NCBI GenBank assembly: GCA_050299695.1
Contig: JBNKWI010000015.1
Location: forward strand, 1 to 51,252
Reading direction: 5' to 3'
Source of the DNA: Ovoidimarina sp050299695
Lineage (GTDB): Bacteria; Pseudomonadota; Alphaproteobacteria; Rhodobacterales; Rhodobacteraceae
DNA length: 51,252 nucleotides
Below, piece after piece: positions 42,816 to 51,056 of this stretch. The position numbers and the translations under genes were made by a program. The notes below the pieces were generated by a model. That model saw nothing but the letters and a program-made list of their open reading frames with translations, did no database searches and was not told the origin of the DNA. Positions within the stretch are counted from its first letter, which is position 1. Each line of letters starts with the position of its first letter.

Positions 42816-43696
42816 GACCGCCCCCGCAGCATCCGGAACGCGTCCCCGAAAGCCTCGAGCGCCTGCGCCGGCACCACCACGGTTTGCTTGCCTTCGCCCT
42901 TGCCGAGCACCGCAAGCGCCTCGACCTGCTTCAGCGCAACCTGGTATTGCGCCGCCTCGAGGCCGTTCTCCTTGATCGCCTGCGCGACGACACCCGTGGC
43001 ATAGGCCTCGGCGTCCGCCTGGATCCGCCGCGCCTTGGCCACCTGCTCGGCGGCGTACAATTCCGCATCCGCGTTCAGCTCGATCGCCCGCTTCTGGCCC
43101 TCGGCCCGGGTCACCGCCGCCCGCCGCTCACGCTCGGCGTTGAGCTGCTGCAGCATCGCCTCGCGCGTCGCCTGGTCGAGATTGACGTCGAGGATCTCGG
43201 CGCGGGTCACCTCGATCCCCCAATCGTCAACCGCCTCCGCCACGTGATCCTTGATCTGCTGGATCAGCGCCGAGCGGTTCGACTGCACCTCGTCGAGTTC
43301 CATCTTGCCGATCTCGGCGCGCACGATGCCGGTGACGGTCGTGGTGATCGCGCCGTCCACGTCGCGGATCCGGTAGACCGTCTTCTCGGGTTCGAGGATC
43401 CGGTAGAACACGCTGGTCTCGACCTGCACCAGAACGTTGTCCGAGGTGATCGCGTCCTGACTGTGGGTCGGCAGCTGCCGCTCGAGGATCGAGATCTTGT
43501 GCGCCACCCGGTCGAGGAACGGCACGATGAAGTTGATCCCCGGCCCCAGCACCGACCGGAGCCGCCCGAACCTCTCGACCACGAACTTCTCGGACTGCGG
43601 CACGATCCGCACGCCCTTCATGATGCAGAGGATGATGAACCCGGCGAGAAGCAGCAGCGTCAGGCCGCCGCCGCCGATGATCGCAAGAATTTCCAT
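42812..43696 (-). CDS. SPFH/band 7 membrane protein, QmcA-like
   Basis: A 294-residue stomatin-type protein with one N-terminal membrane helix (GLTLLLLAGFIILCIMKG), the band 7 domain (VVERFGRLRSVLGPGINFIV, DNVLVQVETSVFYRI), and a helical Ala/Glu-rich coiled-coil part (QQLNAERERRAAVTRAEGQK, AEAYATGVVAQAIKENGL). Such proteins oligomerise into ring-like membrane scaffolds and regulate membrane proteases. Translation is coupled to the NfeD-like gene by a four-base overlap. Confidence 0.94.
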   Translation of the reverse strand: MEILAIIGGGGLTLLLLAGFIILCIMKGVRIVPQSEKFVVERFGRLRSVLGPGINFIVPFLDRVAHKISILERQLPTHSQDAITSDNVLVQVETSVFYRILEPEKTVYRIRDVDGAITTTVTGIVRAEIGKMELDEVQSNRSALIQQIKDHVAEAVDDWGIEVTRAEILDVNLDQATREAMLQQLNAERERRAAVTRAEGQKRAIELNADAELYAAEQVAKARRIQADAEAYATGVVAQAIKENGLEAAQYQVALKQVEALAVLGKGEGKQTVVVPAQALEAFGDAFRMLRGRS

Positions 43697-43827
43697 GTGC
43701 GGACCGACTCCTTGGTGTCCCCCGCAGCGGATCTAGAAGCGGGGGCCCTCAGGCCGCAAGCCCCGGCCGGACCGTCGCCGCCCGGCTGTTGCCGAGCCAC
43801 ACCGCAAAGGGGAAGGCCTGCGCCGGT

Positions 43828-44187
43828 TCAATGCGCCCGCTCGACCTGCCGGCGGAACATCTCCTGGCACATCTCGGCGAGCTTGCCGGTCTCGGCGGTG
43901 TACTGGTCCATCGCGGTCCTGAGGAAGCGGGCGTGGATCTCGTTCAGCGCGGCCGGGTCGGTGCAGTGCAGGATCTCGTGCTGGGTGCGGATGTCTTCCT
44001 TGATGCGCTCGGCGACGAAGGAGACGACCTCGCTGCCCAGGAGGCCGAGCGACTCGATCCAGACGGCCCCGGCATCGGTGAGATTGCCGAAACCGAGCGC
44101 CCGGAGCGTCGCGAGATCCGCCTCCTTCCGGTTCGCGGCCGGCGGGCCGGCCTCTGCCGCGGGCTTCCGGAGCTCCTTGGTTGTCAT
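43828..44187 (-). CDS. Phasin family protein
   Basis: A 119-residue helical protein matching phasins: LGFGNLTDAGAVWIESLGLL, then EVVSFVAERIKEDIRTQHEI, followed by IHARFLRTAMDQYTAETGKL. Phasins coat polyhydroxyalkanoate granules. ATG 44187 follows the ribosome site AGGAGG; the open frame runs further up into non-coding sequence. No PHA synthase is in the window, so the granule role is from family only. Confidence 0.85.
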   Translation of the reverse strand: MTTKELRKPAAEAGPPAANRKEADLATLRALGFGNLTDAGAVWIESLGLLGSEVVSFVAERIKEDIRTQHEILHCTDPAALNEIHARFLRTAMDQYTAETGKLAEMCQEMFRRQVERAH

Positions 44188-44470
44188 GACGGGTCCTCCT
44201 TGCTGTCGATGCCCCGGTTGCGCGGCCGGACCACGCGGGGCGCCTTTCGGGCGGGATTGCCGCCGAGGCGGCGAATGAATGCGCACGGAAACCGGGGTAC
44301 GGGGCGAGCATAGCACCCGGAGGCGATTCTCCTAAGCGGCAATCCCGGGGATGCGCTCTTTGCTCAGAACTCGAGCCCCAAGAAAAAGAACCGTGACCTA
44401 CGCGCTCGGAAGCTCACCTTGCGAGACGTTTGCCCAGTTGATCAGCCCTCTGCCGAGTGACACGGAAGTG

Positions 44471-45511
44471 TCAGCCGCGAAAGAGGTTGTCGATCAGAGT
44501 CTTCCTTGAAGTCCTCACATATCTGGCTGTTCCGGAGCTCAACGATGTGGAGTATACACTTCGCGGGTAGGACGCCTTGGGAAACCCAAAGCGCATCCGT
44601 AGAGAATTGAAGAAACTTTCATCCATGTAAACTTCTGCCGGATCGTGAGAACCGCTTCTGATCGCTGATCGCGCGGCATTGTCAATCGCAAGGATCTGCG
44701 CAAACGGCAGTCCAAGGCTATTGAGCGAAACGTGGTTGCCACCGTTCGAGCGATGAAGGAGTGCCCCGTATTCGTTACTTCCTTGGGCCAAAACCACGTA
44801 GATGTCGAGTCCGAGAACTTCGCAAAATAGGCGCTGCACATCTTCTATTACATTCAACAATCGTTCCGGATCGTACCGTGACGCGCAATTAGCGCTCGAA
44901 TCGGCATGCCAGTTCAACTTTAGTAGCAGGCTGTCGGCAAACGAAATGAAGGCAATATCTGGATTCGTATCGGCAATTCCGTCGATACCCGATTGAAGCG
45001 TGCGGAGCTTCTCGCTGGAAAGCTGCCCTCGAAACATGACATCCTTTACGCCAATTGCGTCAACCATTGCGAAAATAGAATAGCTGCTCTCATAGAGGTC
45101 TCGCATCCATTCATTCCTCACAAAGACGCGTGGCTTCTCGTCGATCCGCGAGCAGCCTACTGCCGCAACGAAAGCAGAGCGCGGCAAATGAACGCGAACT
45201 TCGTGAAAACGGTCAGCGATGTTCGGATACCAAGACATTTGCATCGCTTCGCCTGCCAACCCTCTTGCAGCTGCAAAAGCAACCTCACCGACATTGAAGT
45301 CGTCCAACTTTCCACGGAGAAATGCCACCATCGCTTTCTCATAGGAATGTAACCAGCGCTCCTCCATAAGGTAGACGTCGCGGTTGAGAGGAATATCCTC
45401 GAACCCGTACTCCTCAATCCATTCATGATCAAACATCGACATCACGATTGACCCAGGTAGGATGGTAGGTAGAAACTCTACCTCATCTTGCCGAATGCTC
45501 CCACCCAACAT
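44471..45511 (-). CDS. Orphan protein with class III nucleotidyl-cyclase-like C-terminal half
   Basis: The 346-residue product has no close relative I can name. Its DNA is much AT-richer than its surroundings (for example 26 G/C among the 60 bases from 44581), suggesting transfer. From residue about 145 the order of elements resembles a class III cyclase: YSIFAMVDAIGVKD with Asp151, IAFISFADSLLLKL with Asp193, then YVVLAQGSNEYGALLHRS and GLPFAQILAIDNAARSA. The two Asp residues are 42 apart, as expected of the metal pair. The N-terminal 140 residues (MFDHEWIEEYGFEDIPL...) are unassigned. ATG 45511 is preferred; ATG 45442 is possible. It is divergent from dinB by 45 bases and has no effector gene beside it. 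Confidence 0.7.
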   Translation of the reverse strand: MLGGSIRQDEVEFLPTILPGSIVMSMFDHEWIEEYGFEDIPLNRDVYLMEERWLHSYEKAMVAFLRGKLDDFNVGEVAFAAARGLAGEAMQMSWYPNIADRFHEVRVHLPRSAFVAAVGCSRIDEKPRVFVRNEWMRDLYESSYSIFAMVDAIGVKDVMFRGQLSSEKLRTLQSGIDGIADTNPDIAFISFADSLLLKLNWHADSSANCASRYDPERLLNVIEDVQRLFCEVLGLDIYVVLAQGSNEYGALLHRSNGGNHVSLNSLGLPFAQILAIDNAARSAIRSGSHDPAEVYMDESFFNSLRMRFGFPKASYPRSVYSTSLSSGTARYVRTSRKTLIDNLFRG

Positions 45512-45556
45512 GCTGAAGGTGTTCGTAGGTATATCACTCGTGGTAATCTCCCGCCC

Positions 45557-46810
45557 ATGCCTGCCCTGTGCCGCGCCTGTCTGACATCGTTCGAGGAAGG
45601 GTCCCGCTGCCCCGCTTGCCGGTCGCCGCGCGTGGTCGCGCATGAGGAGCTCTTCGGGCTCTCCATCGCGCATATGGATTGCGACGCCTTCTATGCGTCG
45701 GTCGAAAAGCGGGAGAATCCGGAGCTGCGCGACAAGCCCGTCATCATCGGTGGCGGCAAGCGGGGCGTCGTGTCGACGGCCTGCTATATCGCGCGGATCA
45801 GAGGGGTGCGCTCGGCGATGCCGATGTTCAAGGCGCTTCAGCTCTGCCCCGAAGCGGTGGTGCTGAAACCCCGGATGGATCTCTATGCCGAAACCTCGCG
45901 CGCGGTCCGGGCGATGATGGAGGCCTTAACGCCCGCCATCGAGCCCCTGTCGCTCGACGAGGCGTTTCTCGACCTCACGGGGACGGAGAAGCTGCACCAT
46001 GCGCCGCCGGCGGTCACGCTGGCACGGCTGGTCCGACGGATGGAGGCGGAGCTGGGAATTTCCGGCTCGATCGGGCTTTCGCACAACAAGTTCCTGGCCA
46101 AGGTGGCGTCGGATCTCGACAAGCCGCGCGGATTCTCGGTGATCGGCAAGGCGGAGACGGCGGCGTTTCTGCGGGATCGGCCGGTGAGCCTGATCTGGGG
46201 CGTGGGACACGCTGCCCGCGCCACGCTCGACAAGGCGGGGATCCGCACCTTCGCCGACCTCCTGCGCTGGGAGCGGCGCGATCTCCATGCGCGGTTCGGG
46301 TCCATGGGTGAGCGGCTCTGGCACCTGGCGCGGGGCGAGGATGCCCGCCGGGTCTCACGGGATGCCCCGGTGAAGTCCGTCTCGAACGAGACGACCTTCA
46401 ACGAGGACACGGCGGATCCGGACATCCTCGACGGGCATCTCTGGCGGCTGTCGGAGAAGGTGGCCGACCGGCTGAAGGCCAGGGACCGCGCCGGCCGCGT
46501 CGTCACGGTGAAGCTGAAGCGCTCCGACCACGCGATCCTGACCCGGCGCGTAAGCCTCTCGGCGCCCACGCAGATCGCCGACCGGATCTACCGGACGGCG
46601 CGGGGGCTGTTCGATGGCGCGGCGGACAAGGGCCCGTTCCGGCTGATCGGCGTGGGGGTCTCGGAAATCGTGACTGAGAGTGGCGCGGCGGAGTTCGGCG
46701 ATCTCCTGGACCCGGGCTCGGGCACCCGCGCGCGGGCCGAACGCGCGACGGACGCGATCCGTGAACGGTTCGGGCCGGATGCGATCGTCAAGGGGCGGTC
46801 GCTGCGGTAG
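45557..46810 (+). CDS. dinB: DNA polymerase IV with N-terminal zinc ribbon
   Basis: Y-family translesion polymerase of 417 residues. Catalytic motifs: AHMDCDAFYASVEKR (metal Asp pair with the later SLDEAFLDLTG) and KFLAKVASDLDKPRGFSVI. The helix-hairpin-helix and little-finger regions follow (VSLIWGVGHAARATLDKAGI). Residues 5-21 carry a CxxC...CxxC zinc ribbon (Cys5, Cys8, Cys18, Cys21) before the polymerase domain, a form I associate with Rhodobacterales. ATG 45557 is the start that includes the ribbon. Divergent from the AT-rich orphan gene. Confidence 0.95.
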   Translation: MPALCRACLTSFEEGSRCPACRSPRVVAHEELFGLSIAHMDCDAFYASVEKRENPELRDKPVIIGGGKRGVVSTACYIARIRGVRSAMPMFKALQLCPEAVVLKPRMDLYAETSRAVRAMMEALTPAIEPLSLDEAFLDLTGTEKLHHAPPAVTLARLVRRMEAELGISGSIGLSHNKFLAKVASDLDKPRGFSVIGKAETAAFLRDRPVSLIWGVGHAARATLDKAGIRTFADLLRWERRDLHARFGSMGERLWHLARGEDARRVSRDAPVKSVSNETTFNEDTADPDILDGHLWRLSEKVADRLKARDRAGRVVTVKLKRSDHAILTRRVSLSAPTQIADRIYRTARGLFDGAADKGPFRLIGVGVSEIVTESGAAEFGDLLDPGSGTRARAERATDAIRERFGPDAIVKGRSLR

Positions 46811-46855
46811 GGCGACTCCGGGTCCGGTTGGACCGACCGGCCACGAAGCTCGAAG

Positions 46856-46994
46856 CCGGGCGAGCGCCTGCCCGTGGGATGGCGCACCAACGGCTGAGCG
46901 GAGCACTTTATAGTGCCACCCGCCTCCGACCGCCAAGGTCCGCGCAAACGTCGCCAGAGCGCCAGCCCGCCGGGACGGGCAGGCGCTCGCCCGG
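46856..46994. repeat. 19-base perfect inverted repeat enclosing an intergenic hairpin region
   Basis: CCGGGCGAGCGCCTGCCCG (46856-46874) is matched exactly by its reverse complement at 46976-46994, 101 bases later. Inside lies another hairpin, GCACT-TTAT-AGTGC (46903-46916), and immediately after the right arm GCGGC-TTC-GCCGC (46994-47006). The 211-base gap between convergent dinB and the DUF2189 gene is filled by this structure. It could be a small mobile repeat or a structured RNA; I cannot count copies in the genome. Confidence 0.65.
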
Positions 46995-47021
46995 CGGCTT
47001 CGCCGCTAACCGGGCGGGGAA

Positions 47022-47897
47022 TCAGCGGCGGATCGTCACCGCGCGGCGGTAGAGATGCCAGGTGGCGTGGCCGAGGAGCGGGATCACCAGGATCAGGCCC
47101 GCGAAGGCAGGGATCGAGCCGATCACCAGGGCGGCGGCGACGATCAGGCCCCAGGTCAGCACGACTTTGGGATTCTCGCGCGTCAGCCGGACCGAGGTGA
47201 CCACCGCGGTGGGCACGCCCACGTCGCGGTCGATGATGAGCGGGAAGGACACCACCGAGATCGCCAGCACCGCGAGCGCGAAGACGAAGCCGGAGGCGCA
47301 GCCGAGGACGATCATCGCCCAGCCGGCGCCGGTGCCGAAGACCTCCGCCGCGAAGGCACCGATCGAGGCGGGCGGCGTCGGCCCGAGGGTGAGGTTGAAG
47401 ACGAGAAACGCCACCATCATCCAGACGAGGAAAATCGCGAGGAGGTAGAGCCCCAGGAGCACCACCGCGCCGAAGCTGGGCGCGGCGATCACCGAAAGCG
47501 CAGTGCCCCAGCCGGCCGGTTCACCCTTTTCGCGGCGCCGCGAGATCTCGTAGAGCCCCACCGCCGCGAGCGGGCCGAGGAGCGCGAAACCGGCGGCGAG
47601 CGGGAAGAGGAGCGGCAGGAGGCTCATGTGAAAGCCCATGGCGACCAGCGTGACCCCGATCACCGGGTAGATCAGCACGATGAAGATCGCGTCGGTGCGG
47701 CTCGCGCCGAGATCCTCCATGCCAAGCGCCAGCGCATCGCGCAGATCGTCGTTGCGGAGCCGGTTGATCTCGATGTCCTCCACGCCGATCCGGCTGTGGT
47801 CGTCGCCCAGATGCTCGACGCTGGTGCCCACATGCGAGGCCGCATCGCCGAGCGCGTGCGCCGCCCAGGATAGCGGGTTTCCTATGGTTTTCGTCAT
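47022..47897 (-). CDS. DUF2189 membrane protein
   Basis: A 291-residue integral membrane protein. A polar N-terminal 70 residues (EDIEINRLRNDDLRDALALG) lead into about six membrane segments (FIVLIYPVIGVTLVAMGFHM, LGPLAAVGLYEISRRREKGE, FLVWMMVAFLVFNLTLG and others) and end LLGHATWHLYRRAV. I assign it to DUF2189, cytochrome-c-oxidase-like membrane proteins of unknown role. ATG 47897 is chosen over an upstream in-frame extension. Confidence 0.88.
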   Translation of the reverse strand: MTKTIGNPLSWAAHALGDAASHVGTSVEHLGDDHSRIGVEDIEINRLRNDDLRDALALGMEDLGASRTDAIFIVLIYPVIGVTLVAMGFHMSLLPLLFPLAAGFALLGPLAAVGLYEISRRREKGEPAGWGTALSVIAAPSFGAVVLLGLYLLAIFLVWMMVAFLVFNLTLGPTPPASIGAFAAEVFGTGAGWAMIVLGCASGFVFALAVLAISVVSFPLIIDRDVGVPTAVVTSVRLTRENPKVVLTWGLIVAAALVIGSIPAFAGLILVIPLLGHATWHLYRRAVTIRR

Positions 47898-48026
47898 GCA
47901 AAGACCCTCCAGCTGCAAGATGGCTTGCGGCCGCGCGGGCAAGACGGCCGGATGCGGCCAGTTCCTTGACCAGACTAGCAGATTTTCTCCGCGCGGGGAC
48001 TCACGATTTCTTGCGCCAGGGCCGGA

Positions 48027-48515
48027 TCAGCGGCAGTGGCGCGCCACTTCGCGGGCGCGCAGGCCGGTTTCGACCAGGAGACAGCGGTCGCGGGCCTCGT
48101 AGTAATAGCCCTTCGCGTACCACATCACGGCCGCATCCATGTCGCCGTCCGACACCATCCAGGCGCCACGCAGGTACTTCACCGCCCAGCGCAGGTTGGT
48201 CTCGGCGTCGAGCAGCTCGTGGTCGCGGCCCTCGAAGCCCATGCCGCGGGCGGTGGCGGGCAGGATTTGCATCAGCCCGTAATAGGGCCCGTTCCGCGCG
48301 CCCGGGCGGTAGTCGCTTTCACGCTGGATCACCTTATGGACAAGAAGGCGCGGCACCTCGTTCCGGTCGGCATAGGTGTTGATGAGCTGCCTCAGCGCCG
48401 GCGTCTCGTTCGGATAGAGCGGCATCGCGCGGGTTGCCGGTTCTTCGGGGCCGCCGCAGCCCGAGAGCGCAACGGCGAGGAGGATTGCCGCGAAAAATCC
48501 ACGCCACGCCGCCAT
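48027..48515 (-). CDS. Lytic transglycosylase lipoprotein
   Basis: A 162-residue SLT-domain enzyme cleaving peptidoglycan glycan strands. The N-terminus is a lipoprotein signal (ILLAVALSGCGG, lipidated Cys20). The catalytic Glu lies in HKVIQRESDYRPGARNG, followed by the GLMQ motif in YYGLMQILPATARGMG and AVKYLRGAWM. It is short because little besides the SLT domain is present. Neighbours do not suggest a secretion system, so general wall remodelling is most likely. Confidence 0.92.
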   Translation of the reverse strand: MAAWRGFFAAILLAVALSGCGGPEEPATRAMPLYPNETPALRQLINTYADRNEVPRLLVHKVIQRESDYRPGARNGPYYGLMQILPATARGMGFEGRDHELLDAETNLRWAVKYLRGAWMVSDGDMDAAVMWYAKGYYYEARDRCLLVETGLRAREVARHCR

Positions 48516-48627
48516 GACTTCGCTGTCCTCTCGTTTTTGTGCGGCGGATCAAAGCGCAGAGCGGGGGCTTCGGGCAAGCTCCCGCGACGAACGGCCGGGC
48601 GGGATGAGCGGAAATCCACCGGCGGAG

Positions 48628-49515
48628 CTAGTCGAGCCGCGCGGCGATGTCCTTGGGGCAGCCGTCGGCGGGCTGGCCGGGGCGCTGCCGGGCGATCATG
48701 AACTGCTGCTGGTATTGCGCGCGGTAGGCCTCGGTCTCCGGGCTCACGAGCTGAATGCCGGAGATCTTGCCGAGCGCCTTGTCGCGCAGCGCCTCGCCGC
48801 AGCCCCAGTCGCCGAAATGCATCTCGAAGAGCGCCCATTCGAAATAGCTGTTCGACGATTGCAGCCCCGCCCCCTCGGTACCGATCAGCTTCAGCGTATC
48901 GACCGCCTGCGAATAGTTCGCGCGCACCCGGTCGAGGTCGATGCCGTTCGGGTCGGCGGTGGCCAGCGCCCCCTTGAGCCGGAAGATGTCGGAGACCAGG
49001 GTCACGTCGGCATCGGCCTCTGCCTTGACGAGCGCGGCGTCGAACAGCCGCTCGGCGAGTTCGATCCGCCCTGCCTGGCCCGCCGTGTAGGCGAAGAGCA
49101 CGATCTCGGCGGCTTCGAGCGTCGGCGCATAACGTTCGATGGCGTCGGCGTTCTTGGTGAAGATCGTGTATTTCTTGCTCGACACGGCGCGGGAATAGAA
49201 GGTGCGGGTTTCCTGCGATTTGAGCCCGTCGAAGCGCACCGCGTAATCGGCGTCGATATCGGCGAGCGCGAGCGCGGTTTCCCGCAGCGCGGCGCGTTCG
49301 GCCGCCACGCGGGCCTTGGGCGTCAGGATGAAGCGGTCCCAGACGCCGAGCGGAAAGGTATAGAGCAGCGCGACGACGAGGGTTGCCACACCGCCCCATT
49401 CCTTCAGATGGTCGATGGGCGATTTCGGCTTCGGCGCGGTCCGTTCCTCGAGCACCGCGAGCCGGGTTTCCACGCTTTGCGGTGCTTCGGCGGGCTGGGG
49501 TTCGGGATCGGGCAT
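48628..49515 (-). CDS. Single-pass membrane protein with helical (TPR-like) domain, unknown function
   Basis: The 295-residue product starts with a Pro/Glu-rich cytoplasmic stretch and a short helix (VETRLAVLEERTAPKPKSP), one membrane span (VATLVVALLYTFPLGVW), then an all-helical Ala-rich domain with repeat-like pairs such as LEAAEIVLFAYTAGQAGRI followed by LAERLFDAALVKAEADADV. This suggests TPR-like packing, but I recognise no family. The ATG is at 49515; the open frame running upstream overlaps rimO antisense and is a shadow. Confidence 0.8.
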   Translation of the reverse strand: MPDPEPQPAEAPQSVETRLAVLEERTAPKPKSPIDHLKEWGGVATLVVALLYTFPLGVWDRFILTPKARVAAERAALRETALALADIDADYAVRFDGLKSQETRTFYSRAVSSKKYTIFTKNADAIERYAPTLEAAEIVLFAYTAGQAGRIELAERLFDAALVKAEADADVTLVSDIFRLKGALATADPNGIDLDRVRANYSQAVDTLKLIGTEGAGLQSSNSYFEWALFEMHFGDWGCGEALRDKALGKISGIQLVSPETEAYRAQYQQQFMIARQRPGQPADGCPKDIAARLD

Positions 49516-49656
49516 CGGAGCCTCGGGGCCAATCGGATCTGAAATTCGGGTCGCGGAAATGCACCGGTTCAATGCGGGCAGGATAGCATGAAACCGGCCC
49601 GGACGGAAGAAATCCGGGCTGTCCTTCGTCCGGGCGACGGGATATGAGCGCTCGCC

Positions 49657-51021
49657 ATGCAGAACCCGCCCGATCTCCGCCCCGACCTTGCCCGCGCCCG
49701 CGTGCCCGATGCCCGCCGCGAGGGGCAGCCGACCATCGGCATGGTCTCGCTCGGGTGCCCCAAGGCGCTGGTGGACAGCGAGCGGATCCTGACCCGGCTG
49801 CGCGCCGAGGGTTATGCGATCAGCCCGGACTATGCCGGCGCCGAGGCGGTGATCGTGAATACCTGCGGCTTTCTCGACAGCGCGAAGGCGGAGAGCCTGG
49901 AGGCGATCGGCGAGGCGCTGAAGGAAAACGGCCGGGTGATCGTGACGGGATGCCTCGGCGCCGAGCCCGACTACATCACCGGCGCGCACCCGAAGGTGCT
50001 GGCGGTGACCGGACCGCATCAATACGAGGCGGTGCTGGACGCGGTGCATAACGCGGTGCCGCCCGCGCCGGATCCGTTCGTGGACCTGCTGCCGGCCTCG
50101 GGCGTGACGCTGACGCCGCGCCATTACAGCTATCTGAAGATCTCCGAGGGCTGCAATCACAAGTGCCGGTTCTGCATCATCCCCGACATGCGCGGGAAGC
50201 TGCAATCGCGGCCCGCGCATGCGGTCCTGCGCGAGGCGGAGCGGCTGGTGGCGGCCGGTGTCCGCGAACTTCTGGTGATCTCGCAGGACAGTTCGGCCTA
50301 TGGAGTCGATATCCGCCATGCAGATGCGAACGGGCACCGGGCGCATATCACCGATCTGGCGCGCGATCTGGGCGGGCTGGGGGCCTGGGTTCGGCTCCAC
50401 TACATCTACCCCTACCCCCATGTCTCGGAACTGATCCCCCTGATGGCCGAAGGGCGGGTGCTGCCCTATCTCGACATCCCGTTCCAGCATGCCGATCCGG
50501 GCGTGCTGCGGCGGATGGCGCGGCCGGCGGCGGCGGAGAAGACGCTGGAGCGGATCGCCGAATGGCGGAGCGTCTGCCCGGAAATCGCGCTGCGCTCCAC
50601 TTTCATCGTCGGCTATCCCGGCGAGACCGAGGCGGAGTTCCAGGTGCTGCTCGACTGGCTCGACGAAGCGCAGCTCGACCGGGTCGGGTGCTTCCGCTAC
50701 GAGAACGTCGCGGGGGCGCGGTCGAACGAGCTGCCAGACCACCTGCCCGACGAGGTCAAGGACGAGCGCTGGCACCGCTTCATGGAAAAGGCGCAGGCGA
50801 TTTCCGAGGCGAAGCTGGCGGCGAAGGTGGGGCAGCGTCTTCCGGTGATCGTCGACGAAGTGGACGGCGAGGCGGCGACCTGCCGCACCATGGCGGACGC
50901 GCCGGAGATCGACGGCAACCTCTTCATCGACGAAGGCTTCGAGGGGCTCGCGCCCGGCGATATCGTGACGGTCGAGGTGGACGAGGCGGGCGAGTACGAC
51001 CTCTGGGGGCGGCTGGCCTAG
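49657..51021 (+). CDS. rimO: Ribosomal protein S12 methylthiotransferase
   Basis: Radical-SAM enzyme adding a methylthio group to an Asp of ribosomal protein S12. The N-terminal UPF0004 cluster uses Cys34 (SLGCPKALVDSE), Cys70 (NTCGFLDSAK) and Cys99 (TGCLGAEPDYI); the radical-SAM cluster is Cys166/Cys170/Cys173 in SEGCNHKCRFCIIP. A C-terminal TRAM domain ends the 454-residue protein. The divergent spacing from the membrane protein is 141 bases. Confidence 0.97.
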   Translation: MQNPPDLRPDLARARVPDARREGQPTIGMVSLGCPKALVDSERILTRLRAEGYAISPDYAGAEAVIVNTCGFLDSAKAESLEAIGEALKENGRVIVTGCLGAEPDYITGAHPKVLAVTGPHQYEAVLDAVHNAVPPAPDPFVDLLPASGVTLTPRHYSYLKISEGCNHKCRFCIIPDMRGKLQSRPAHAVLREAERLVAAGVRELLVISQDSSAYGVDIRHADANGHRAHITDLARDLGGLGAWVRLHYIYPYPHVSELIPLMAEGRVLPYLDIPFQHADPGVLRRMARPAAAEKTLERIAEWRSVCPEIALRSTFIVGYPGETEAEFQVLLDWLDEAQLDRVGCFRYENVAGARSNELPDHLPDEVKDERWHRFMEKAQAISEAKLAAKVGQRLPVIVDEVDGEAATCRTMADAPEIDGNLFIDEGFEGLAPGDIVTVEVDEAGEYDLWGRLA

Positions 51022-51056
51022 TTCCCTGCGCCGCAGCGATCTGGCAATGTCCGAGC

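Noticed and set aside
44188..44470. Possible small gene or RNA between the phasin and the AT-rich orphan
   Set aside because: No start with ribosome site and no stable cloverleaf or terminator-flanked structure could be read.
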